Shown here: piece by piece, positions 1 to 6,158 of the stretch
Layout of the letters: every line of letters begins with the position of its first letter
Numbering within the stretch: position 1 is the stretch's first letter
DNA from: JABIFK01 sp047619225
GTDB lineage: Bacteria; Latescibacterota; UBA2968
Reading direction: 5' to 3'
Assembly: GCA_047619225.1 (NCBI GenBank)
Contig: JBLHJX010000230.1
Location: forward strand, 1 to 8,769
Length of the DNA stretch: 8,769 nt
Translations under genes and position numbers: made by a program
The notes under the pieces: generated by a model
What the model was told of the DNA's origin: nothing
Seen by the model: only the letters and a program-made list of their open reading frames with translations
The model's database searches: none

Positions 1-519
1 CTCCAAAAAAATATCTTCACCCTGTAATGCACACAAAACAGGCACACCCAATTCCCGTTTGATCTCACGGGCCATGCCCAAAAACATCGAATTGGTCAAC
101 TGCACCAAATCGGGTTTAAAATCTTCCTTCAGCCAACGAATCAACTTCTTCAATTCTTTTTTTTGAGGCCCCAACTCTCCTTGCAACACCGACACCGTGA
201 GCGACCCCAAATCTTCGGCACTTGTAGACCCACTAAACCGCCCCAAACTGTTTAACAACGCACGACAATCAAACAGCTTATCCACAAACCAGGGTGTATG
301 CCGAAACAAACCCAACTTTTCCTGCAAATACACATTGATGCCACCATAAAACACACGATCAATGCTCACATTTTGTTCATCTGTGCGCAACGGTGTGTAC
401 GTTGGTATCAGCGCAATGTCCACACCCATTTTTTGAAGTGCCAATACCAGTGTATTGTCGTGCATACAACTGCCACAATACATTCCAGCAGCACCCGCGG
501 CAATATAAGCGATTCGCAT
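1..519 (-). CDS. GT4-type glycosyltransferase, N-terminal part (partial)
   Basis: I translated this by hand from an ATG at 519. The 173 codons stay open to the window edge, so the C-terminal part is missing. The protein begins MRIAYIAAGAAGMYCGSCMH and continues with an N-terminal GT-B (Rossmann-like) domain. Visible elements are the glycine/alanine-rich first loop, IPTYTPLRTDEQNVS (about residues 39-53), a FYGGINVYLQ segment (about 58-67), the FRHTPWFVDKL stretch and, near the break, PDLVQLTNSMFLGMAREI followed by LCALQGEDIF. This pattern matches a family of GSC-HDN glycosyltransferases that I know from planctomycete-like genomes. They transfer a sugar from an activated donor, but the donor and acceptor cannot be read here. 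No good Shine-Dalgarno sequence precedes the ATG. The gene lies 108 nt downstream of the symporter relic, beyond an inverted repeat, so it is probably a separate transcription unit. The family call is fairly safe and the substrate is unknown. Confidence 0.8.
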   Translation of the reverse strand, partial: MRIAYIAAGAAGMYCGSCMHDNTLVLALQKMGVDIALIPTYTPLRTDEQNVSIDRVFYGGINVYLQEKLGLFRHTPWFVDKLFDCRALLNSLGRFSGSTSAEDLGSLTVSVLQGELGPQKKELKKLIRWLKEDFKPDLVQLTNSMFLGMAREIKRELGVPVLCALQGEDIFLE

Positions 520-550
520 AGAAAAATTTCAAATAAAAGCAGAGCGCGTG

Positions 551-597
551 GCACGTAGCGCAGAGCGTTTAAAACTATTTCGCTTTGCGCTTCGTGC
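551..597. repeat. Imperfect 17-bp inverted repeat (stem-loop), possible terminator or REP-like element
   Basis: Arms 551-567 and 581-597 match at 15 of 17 positions as reverse complements, around a 13-nt AT-rich loop (568-580). One of the two mismatches is a G-U pair in plus-strand RNA, giving 16 of 17 pairs there. It lies in the 520-627 spacer between the symporter relic (stop at 628) and the glycosyltransferase start at 519. In the transcribed (minus) direction no U tract follows directly: the nearest T-rich run is about 15 nt further on, at 521-539. The octamer GCAGAGCG also occurs twice, 21 nt apart (539-546 and 560-567), so the left arm overlaps a small direct repeat. It could terminate upstream transcription, protect an mRNA 3' end, or be one copy of a dispersed palindromic repeat. 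Confidence 0.6.
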
Positions 598-627
598 TCG
601 ACACCTTGCGATATTGTTCCCCAAAGT

Positions 628-1091
628 TTATGTCTTATGACGATCTGAGAAAAACATATCGATCACATCTTGTTTCGGTGGTCGCGTTACAAATGAGACC
701 AACACCAACACCAATGACGAAACCACCACCATCACCGCCGCAGGCAACACACCCGTGCCACCTACCGTATAACCCGGTGTTTGCCAGCCCTGAACAAAAA
801 AATAAATCCAAAACACAGCCACACTCACAACAGCAGCAATGGCTCCTGCCTTTGTACTGCGCTTCCAAAGAAGACATCACAGCCGCCAACACACCGGCCG
901 CCAAAAGCCCAGCCAAAATACCGGGCGCGTGCAAACGTATTGGTGCCAAACAAAGACATCAACAACAAAAAAGGCCCTATCGATCTGCTCGCCACAAAAT
1001 AATCTTCGCCCGTGCCCCGAAACAAACGGTGACTCCAAGCACCTATAACCAGTACCAAAATCAAATAGGAAAAAATGATAAACAGCGTCAT
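628..1091 (-). pseudogene. Sodium:solute symporter (SSS family) relic with two internal deletions
   Basis: The gene starts with an ATG at 1091 that overlaps the upstream TGA as ATGA, the normal layout for a DUF3311-symporter pair. Three pieces of one symporter follow in three frames. Residues 1-51 hold TM1 and the GEDYFVASRSIGPFLLLMSL motif, ending FGTN at 939. A second frame, about 866-938, gives APGILAGLLAAGVLAAVMSS, a late transmembrane segment of the family. A third frame from about 870 down to the TAA at 628 gives WKRSTKAGAIAAVVSVAVFW and the final helix and tail, ending in DRHKT. About 155 codons remain, whereas family members run to roughly 450-500, so most of the transport core is lost. 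The order of the pieces is correct, which points to two deletions rather than rearrangement. No functional transporter can come from this. An assembly error is the main alternative. Confidence 0.85.
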
Positions 1092-1288
1092 TCGGCCTCC
1101 CCATCCAAATCACGCGGCCAAGCATATCGCACCAACAACCCCATCACCCCAGCAACAACCACACAAAAAAATATGTGATACGTCAAACCAACTGGCAGCC
1201 CCAACACCAACTGGGCATCATCCCAATACCACAGATCATTGTGTAACACATACAAAACAACCATTGCCAAATAAAGCACCCACCGCAT
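1088..1288 (-). CDS. DUF3311 small membrane protein, partner of an SSS symporter
   Basis: This is an intact 66-residue ORF beginning MRWVLYLAMVVLYVLHNDLW. It has two hydrophobic segments (about residues 3-20 and 30-53) separated by a short WYWDDAQLV loop, and a charged tail (RDLDGEAE). The length, the aromatic HxDxWxWDD stretch, the LPVGLxYH motif and the VRYAWP end fit the DUF3311 family. These small inner-membrane proteins are typically encoded directly before a sodium:solute symporter, and their exact role is not established. Here the TGA overlaps the symporter ATG (ATGA), so translational coupling is expected, but the symporter is a relic and this protein has lost its partner. It starts 42 nt after the halogenase-like gene. 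No clear Shine-Dalgarno sequence is visible. A second upstream ATG (1301) is out of frame. Confidence 0.75.
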   Translation of the reverse strand: MRWVLYLAMVVLYVLHNDLWYWDDAQLVLGLPVGLTYHIFFCVVVAGVMGLLVRYAWPRDLDGEAE

Positions 1289-1330
1289 TTTTTATATCCA
1301 TTTCAAAAAGAACACTATTCTTACTTCAAC

Positions 1331-2572
1331 CTAAGCATAATGTGTCACATCATCAGGTAATTCACACATTTCTCCCATCGGTCCAAAAATAGGCGTCACA
1401 TCGTTGATATACACATTGCCACTTAAAATATCCACCACACCCTGAATACACTCAGGATGCTGCTTCAAGAACTTCGCAAAACTGAACTCTTTGCTATAAA
1501 ATGCATACACCAACTTGCGAATGGCTTCCATACCCGGCATAAACTCCGCCTCCCACTTGCCCAACTGTGCGCCCGAAAAATCGTTCATCCCAATGGCTTC
1601 ATGAATGGCATCTGCAGCCATCTCGCCCGACTTGAGTGCCAAAAACACACCCGACGAATACACCGGGTCAACAAACCCAAACGCATCCCCCACAAGCACC
1701 CATCCGTCACCCGCAAGCTGACTTGATCGATACGAAAAATCTTGCGTCACCTTCATTGGAAACAATTGCTCGGCACCCTCCAAACGCTCTTTCATTCGCG
1801 GGCACAAATCCAATTCTTCTCTAAAAATTTCTTGAGGTGATCCCTTACGGTTTTGCAACAAATAATCCAACCCGCCCACAACACCCACACTCACAACATC
1901 ATCGGGCAAAGGAATCGACCAAAACCAAGACTCTTTGTCTTTGCTATTCAAAATCAGCGTGGCACCTTCGTCAATACCCTTGTCTCGATGCGCACCCTTA
2001 TAATGTGTAAAGATAGAAGCCTTCTTCAATTTCGGTTCCACAGTCTTTGTCTTCAGCCGTCTCGAAATCAATGCACTGCGCCCCGTGGCATCCACCACCA
2101 CACTCGCCGACAAATCCTTCACCCGCCCATTGCGAAACTTAACCTGAACACCCGTTGCACGCTTGCCCTTAAAAAGCACCTGAAGCACACTCGCGCCCTG
2201 TTTGACCTCCGCACCCTTTTCTTTTGCATTGTCCAACATCAATTGATCAAATTCACTGCGCAACACCTGCCACGTCACCGAACTTTCATGAGGATCATGT
2301 TGATTAAAATAAAACGGTGCCGACCCCTTACCCGATCCACTAAAAAACTGCACACTATACTTTCGAACAAACGTACTCTTTTTCAACTTATCCAAAATAC
2401 CCAACCGCTCAAAAGACCAATACGTACCCGGCATCAAAGACTCACCAATTTGAAATCGGGGAAACTTATCCCGTTCCAACACCAAAACCCGGTGACCATA
2501 TTCAGCCACCAATGCCGCCGTAGTACTGCCTGCCGGCCCGCCACCAATCACAATCACATCATAATCATTCAC
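1331..2572 (-). CDS. FAD-dependent oxidoreductase of the flavin halogenase / geranylgeranyl reductase superfamily
   Basis: A 413-residue protein with the FAD Rossmann motif GGGPAGS (10-16), ER at 33-34 for the ribose, and FPRFQIGESLMP (37-48), typical of tryptophan-halogenase-like flavoproteins. WFWSIP (216-221) fits the WxWxIP signature of flavin-dependent halogenases. K71, in FVRKYSVQF, sits where PltA-type phenol/pyrrole halogenases carry their catalytic lysine. The second FAD motif is GDAFGFVDPVYSSGVFLAL (295-313). Such enzymes form a flavin hydroperoxide using reduced flavin from a separate reductase; halogenases convert it to hypohalous acid held at the lysine. Relatives with the same fold are monooxygenases or prenyl reductases, so halogenation is a hypothesis. 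The start is GTG at 2572 with GGAAAGG ending 10 nt upstream. It follows the CoA ligase by 21 nt, suggesting a shared transcript and perhaps action on a CoA- or carrier-bound acyl group. The protein is cytoplasmic with no signal peptide. Confidence 0.85.
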   Translation of the reverse strand: MNDYDVIVIGGGPAGSTTAALVAEYGHRVLVLERDKFPRFQIGESLMPGTYWSFERLGILDKLKKSTFVRKYSVQFFSGSGKGSAPFYFNQHDPHESSVTWQVLRSEFDQLMLDNAKEKGAEVKQGASVLQVLFKGKRATGVQVKFRNGRVKDLSASVVVDATGRSALISRRLKTKTVEPKLKKASIFTHYKGAHRDKGIDEGATLILNSKDKESWFWSIPLPDDVVSVGVVGGLDYLLQNRKGSPQEIFREELDLCPRMKERLEGAEQLFPMKVTQDFSYRSSQLAGDGWVLVGDAFGFVDPVYSSGVFLALKSGEMAADAIHEAIGMNDFSGAQLGKWEAEFMPGMEAIRKLVYAFYSKEFSFAKFLKQHPECIQGVVDILSGNVYINDVTPIFGPMGEMCELPDDVTHYA

Positions 2573-2582
2573 AACGATAGTA

Positions 2583-2589
2583 CCTTTCC
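2583..2589 (-). promoter_or_regulatory. Ribosome binding site for the halogenase-like gene
   Basis: GGAAAGG on the minus strand lies 10 nt before the GTG at 2572 and supports that GTG. An ATG just upstream on the same strand is in another frame and stops after eight codons. The same heptamer precedes the radical SAM gene. Confidence 0.55.
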
Positions 2590-2593
2590 ATTT

Positions 2594-3868
2594 TTATCGA
2601 TGGTCTATAAACCGCTTCGCTTTCAACTCAAATCTCGGCAACGTATCAAACGGCACCGTTTGCACACGCGCCCGAATCCCTAACATATGCCGAATCTCTT
2701 GCCCCACAGCCTCTGCCACAGCATCCACCGAATCCCCATTCACTTCCAACCGAATTTCCATATCAGCCATTTCGTGACGCCGATAAATATCCACTGCAAA
2801 TTCTGTCACTTCAGAAAAACCTCGTACCACATTTTCAATCGAGCTCGGATACACATTCACACCCCGAATTATAATCGCATCATCAACACGCCCAATCACG
2901 CCCCCATCCAAACGCCAAAAAGAAGACCCACACTTACACATATCCCGATTCAACTTCACCCGATCACCCGTACGGTAACGAATCACAGGCATAGCCACAC
3001 GCCCCAAATTGGTAATCACCAACTCGCCTTCTTCGGCAGGTTCACAAGTATCAGGGTCAATCACTTCAAACACAAACTCGCCCTCATTCACATGCATCCC
3101 ATCTCGCATCTCGCACTCAAACCCCCAAGCCCCCACTTCCGTCGCACCTGCATGATCATAACACGTTGCACCCCAAACCTGTTCAATTCGCTGCCGTGTC
3201 GCGGGCAACCCCGCACCAGGCTCCCCCGCGTGAATCGTCGTTTGAACACTGCCATTAACAATATCAATACCTTCAGCCTCTGCCACCTCAGCCAAATGCA
3301 ACGCATAAGTCGGCGTGCACACCAAAACCGTGGCCTGATGATCCACAATCGCTTGAAGCCGTTGAACAGACGTCATCGACCCACCTGAAATAGACAAAGC
3401 ACCTAACTCACGTGCCCCTTCGTGCGCCGTCCAAAACCCAATAAATGGCCCAAAAGAAAATGCAAAAAAGATACGATCAGCTGCCGTTACACCCGCACCC
3501 TGATACACACGCTTCCAACACTGAGCAAACCACATCCAACTTGCATCTGTATCTAACCAACGCAAAGGCTGCCCGGTCGTGCCCGACGTTTGATGCACAC
3601 GAACAAATTGATCTTGTGAAACCGTCAGATTCGTGCCATAGGGCGGATGGGCAATTTGGTCGGCAGACAACTCGGCTTTGCTTGTAAAAGGCAATCGCCG
3701 ATAATCTTCCGCAGTCCGAATATCTTCAGGCCGTGTAAAACCTGCTGCATTCAGTTTTTGTCGGTAAAAGACATTGTCTTTTAAAATTGGCCCCAACATG
3801 CTTTGCAATCGCTTCAATTGCAAACCTGAAAGGGCCGTGCGATCTTGTGTCTCGATATCAGAACCCAT
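2594..3868 (-). CDS. PaaK-type phenylacetate--CoA ligase family protein (adenylate-forming)
   Basis: A 424-residue protein at the usual PaaK length. It activates a carboxylic acid (often aryl-acetic or benzoic) with ATP and then transfers it to CoA; the substrate cannot be read here. Motifs in order: P-loop HQTSGTTGQP (92-101), HAGEPG (213-218), DHAGATEVG (238-246), RYRTGD (297-302), GRVDD (326-330), the hinge region RGVNVYPSSIE (335-345) and a C-terminal LPRFELKAKRF whose K416 is the likely adenylation lysine. C252, H259, C311 and C313 form a pattern seen as a metal site in some PaaK relatives. The ATG at 3868 has no purine-rich site before it: the preceding minus-strand bases are pyrimidine-rich. 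A 14-codon ORF ends two bases upstream, so translation probably depends on coupling. It lies 85 nt after the receptor gene and 21 nt before the FAD enzyme. Confidence 0.9.
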   Translation of the reverse strand: MGSDIETQDRTALSGLQLKRLQSMLGPILKDNVFYRQKLNAAGFTRPEDIRTAEDYRRLPFTSKAELSADQIAHPPYGTNLTVSQDQFVRVHQTSGTTGQPLRWLDTDASWMWFAQCWKRVYQGAGVTAADRIFFAFSFGPFIGFWTAHEGARELGALSISGGSMTSVQRLQAIVDHQATVLVCTPTYALHLAEVAEAEGIDIVNGSVQTTIHAGEPGAGLPATRQRIEQVWGATCYDHAGATEVGAWGFECEMRDGMHVNEGEFVFEVIDPDTCEPAEEGELVITNLGRVAMPVIRYRTGDRVKLNRDMCKCGSSFWRLDGGVIGRVDDAIIIRGVNVYPSSIENVVRGFSEVTEFAVDIYRRHEMADMEIRLEVNGDSVDAVAEAVGQEIRHMLGIRARVQTVPFDTLPRFELKAKRFIDHR

Positions 3869-3870
3869 AT

Positions 3871-3915
3871 TTAGGAAAGAAAAAAAAGAGGAAAGAAGAT
3901 AACATCGGAACCCAT
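3871..3915 (-). CDS. Candidate 14-codon leader ORF upstream of the CoA ligase
   Basis: An ATG at 3915 opens a short ORF reading MGSDVIFFPLFFLS and stopping with TAA at 3871, two bases before the ligase ATG at 3868. Its first bases (3904-3915) match the ligase start (3857-3868) at 11 of 12 positions, so both ORFs begin MGSD. Purine-rich minus-strand sequence before 3915 (GAAGAGAG) could serve as the ribosome binding site that the ligase itself lacks. It may be a translated leader allowing re-initiation at the ligase, or a non-functional by-product of a local duplication. Homology cannot be judged at this length. Confidence 0.35.
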   Translation of the reverse strand: MGSDVIFFPLFFLS

Positions 3916-3937
3916 GTTTTTTCTCTCTTCTTTCTTC
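3888..3937 (-). promoter_or_regulatory. Hairpin in the leader of the CoA ligase mRNA, followed by a U tract
   Basis: In minus-strand RNA, GAAGAAAGAAG (3937-3927) can pair with CUUCUUUCCUC (3898-3888), with one mismatch. Above it, AACAU (3919-3915 region) pairs with AUGUU (3905-3901) around the loop GGGUUCCG. The upper stem takes in the ATG at 3915, and the lower stem takes in purines that could act as its ribosome binding site. Eight U residues follow (3887-3880 region). This could be a weak intrinsic terminator after the receptor, an attenuator, or a translational switch. The stem is AT-rich, so thermodynamic stability is uncertain. Confidence 0.35.
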
Positions 3938-3953
3938 TCCCTTTTATCTGCCT

Positions 3954-6065
3954 TTACTGAAGGTTAATTTCAAATGCACCATACACACCAAGGGGTGGAG
4001 CAGGAATTACCGAAGTTGCACCAAAACCACGCGTTTCATATTTTTGGTCGGTCAAATTTTTGGCATTCATACGAAATTTCATCTGCTTGTACGTATACGA
4101 CAACGACGCATCAAAAGTCAACACACCCGGGATTTCAAACTGATTGTCTTCGGCTATAAATTGTCCGCTCACATAGCGCCCGCCTACACCCAGTTCAACA
4201 CCATTCTCAAACCCTTTTGCCGTCCATACATTCAAAATATGCCGCGGAGAAAAAGCGGGTTTGTTACCCGACCGATCCAAAAACTGAAACGAAACGCCGG
4301 TTGCTGTTGGTACCGCAACAAATTCGGTAAAACGCGTCAGTTCCGCTTTTGAAAATGCGTACGAAAAAAACGTATGCCAATCGGGTCTGGGATGCACCAT
4401 CACCTCAAGCTCCATCCCCCGCGACCGTTGATCCCCATCTTGTTTGGTCACTCCCGTTGCATCGGGGATACCAATATTGTCTTTTTGTAAATGATAAAAT
4501 GCCAACGATGCCTGTAATTTGTGATCCACCAAATACTTCTTCGCACCCACCTCAACCTGTTTGCTCTCTTCAGCATCACGAGGACCCGCCACTTGACTCG
4601 ATGGCGGAGCAAACGCCTTTCCAACATTGGCATAAAACGACAGATCTTTAGTAGGCGCAATTACCAACCCAGCCATGGGACTTAGTTTGTTATATTTGCG
4701 AGAGGTCGAAGTCAGTGGATCGTCATAATCAATGCGATCATATCGCCCACCTAAAAAGGCTTGGAAAGATTCAGAAAACACCATCCGATCTATCACATAA
4801 GGCGCAACAACCAAGCTCTTCGAATTGGCACCCTGCGATTGTCCCGGAATAATAAAGAAGGGTTGTGTGGCCGTTTCAACCGGATTAATCAAATCAAGAT
4901 TGGGTAAGAACGCCACATCAAGTGAAAACACATCTTTCCACTGCGTCAGCTCCACCCCAGTCAACAACGTATGTTCCACACTGCCCGTTGTAGCAGAAAA
5001 CAACAGTTCAAACTGATTGCCCAACACCTTCTGCCGATCATCCAAAAGCACCAGCGTGCGGCTCACATCCTGACCCCCTTGGGCATTGGGAAACACACCA
5101 TTAAACAACGACCCCTGCGACACCCAAGAAAAATCGGTATAGTACAGCTTATTGCGCAACGTCACCTTTCGGGACAACTGAGAATGCAAATCGGCACGCG
5201 CCCGATAAATCTCCTGATCGGAAACATCAAACGGTGACTGATAGGACCGTGTACGCGGCACATTGGCCACTGCGCCATTGACCACAGGCAATCCCGAATC
5301 GGATTTATATGAACTGGTCACATACTCAAAATTTGTTGTCACCGTTGTCTTTTCACTTCGCCAAGTCGCCGACGGGTTCAGTGCCCAAATGCCACTGTTT
5401 TTGTCATCGCGATAACTGTCAGACACCTGTCGAAGCGCGTTCAACCGAACAGCGACGCCACTATCCAAATCTGCCCACCCAGCATCTACCGTACTGCGCC
5501 CTGTATTATAAGGCCCATACGAACCCGTCACCTGAAAGAGATTTGTGAATATGGGCTGTTTCCGGCTCAAATTCACCGACCCAGACAATGGATTGCCACC
5601 ATATAAAAAAGCACCCGGCCCTTTCAACACCTCCACACGTTCCAAATTATACAAATTGTAAAACGTAGCCTCAGGCTCCGAAGCCCCATCCGTTAGCACC
5701 AACCCACTCGACAGTGAATCAAACCCACGAATAATAAAAAAGTCCGTCACGCCAAACACCGTCTGCACATTCACACCACTCACATTGCGCAGCGCATCAC
5801 CCAAAACCACACCACTCTGGTGCCGAAACAACCCATTGTTCACCACCCCAATACTCGCAGGCGTCAACCGCAACGGCACAGGCACCTTCGTTGCCACCGT
5901 ACTGACCGTTGGCACCTTATCTCTACTCTCGGTCACGACAATCTCTTCGCCCGCATAAACGGGAAGCTCTTCTTCGTTTTCCTCTTCAGCTACTTCTTGT
6001 GCAAACACAACCTGCCCAGACAAACCCAATAGACAAACCAATACAAAACGAAATAATACGTTCAT
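3954..6065 (-). CDS. TonB-dependent siderophore-type outer-membrane receptor
   Basis: I start this at ATG 6065 (703 residues), because AGAGGG lies six bases upstream and a signal peptide begins there at once: MNVLFRFVLVCLLGLSGQVV then FA before Q23. The ATG at 6101 would add 12 polar residues and has no such site. EEIVVT (about 40-45) looks like a TonB box. The plug domain follows, with LGDALRNVSGVNVQ, FIIRGFD and the diagnostic LERVEVLKGPGAFLYGGNPL, then a long beta-barrel with alternating strands to the end. Such receptors import ferric siderophores, haem, cobalamin or other scarce ligands using TonB-ExbBD energy. The plug sequence resembles the FhuA/FpvA siderophore class, but the ligand is unknown. 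The last residues are AFEINLQ, without the usual aromatic final residue. It sits between the radical SAM gene (93 nt upstream) and the ligase (85 nt downstream), so its ligand may be linked to this locus. Confidence 0.92.
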   Translation of the reverse strand: MNVLFRFVLVCLLGLSGQVVFAQEVAEEENEEELPVYAGEEIVVTESRDKVPTVSTVATKVPVPLRLTPASIGVVNNGLFRHQSGVVLGDALRNVSGVNVQTVFGVTDFFIIRGFDSLSSGLVLTDGASEPEATFYNLYNLERVEVLKGPGAFLYGGNPLSGSVNLSRKQPIFTNLFQVTGSYGPYNTGRSTVDAGWADLDSGVAVRLNALRQVSDSYRDDKNSGIWALNPSATWRSEKTTVTTNFEYVTSSYKSDSGLPVVNGAVANVPRTRSYQSPFDVSDQEIYRARADLHSQLSRKVTLRNKLYYTDFSWVSQGSLFNGVFPNAQGGQDVSRTLVLLDDRQKVLGNQFELLFSATTGSVEHTLLTGVELTQWKDVFSLDVAFLPNLDLINPVETATQPFFIIPGQSQGANSKSLVVAPYVIDRMVFSESFQAFLGGRYDRIDYDDPLTSTSRKYNKLSPMAGLVIAPTKDLSFYANVGKAFAPPSSQVAGPRDAEESKQVEVGAKKYLVDHKLQASLAFYHLQKDNIGIPDATGVTKQDGDQRSRGMELEVMVHPRPDWHTFFSYAFSKAELTRFTEFVAVPTATGVSFQFLDRSGNKPAFSPRHILNVWTAKGFENGVELGVGGRYVSGQFIAEDNQFEIPGVLTFDASLSYTYKQMKFRMNAKNLTDQKYETRGFGATSVIPAPPLGVYGAFEINLQ

Positions 6066-6071
6066 CCCATA

Positions 6072-6077
6072 CCCTCT
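6072..6077 (-). promoter_or_regulatory. Ribosome binding site deciding the receptor start
   Basis: AGAGGG on the minus strand lies six bases before the ATG at 6065. It favours this start over the ATG at 6101, before which no purine-rich site is seen. The chosen start also places the signal peptide at the very N-terminus. Confidence 0.65.
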
Positions 6078-6158
6078 ATTTATAATGTCATCATGATTCA
6101 TAATCAGTACTCGAAAATCCTACAGACTTGTCTCTAGCTGTTCATTATCCATTGCCTT

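Noticed and set aside
585..1178. Plus-strand 197-codon open frame over the symporter relic
   Set aside because: The minus strand carries recognisable symporter pieces in the same place; the plus-strand frame has low-complexity P/T/Q composition and no motif.
1306..1320. AAGAA/TTCTT stem between the halogenase-like gene and DUF3311 as a terminator
   Set aside because: A five-base AT-rich stem is too weak, and the short T run after it is not enough.
1853..2683. A 276-codon plus-strand open frame opposite the halogenase-like gene
   Set aside because: It is antisense to a clear FAD enzyme, rich in H, R, T and P in a way expected from the skewed complement, and shows no recognisable domain.
2687..3388. 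A 233-codon plus-strand open frame opposite the CoA ligase
   Set aside because: Antisense shadow of the PaaK-type gene, with biased composition and no motif.
6084..6096. ATGAATCAT palindrome before the receptor start as an operator
   Set aside because: Arms of only four bases in AT-rich sequence; such palindromes are common by chance.
6066..6101. Longer receptor start at ATG 6101
   Set aside because: It would put 12 polar residues before the signal peptide and has no ribosome binding site, whereas ATG 6065 has AGAGGG six bases upstream.
6142..6149. GATAATGA on the minus strand, upstream of the receptor gene, as a Fur box
   Set aside because: Only the first eight bases fit. Over 19 positions about 11 match the consensus by eye, which is too weak to call without a genome-specific motif.
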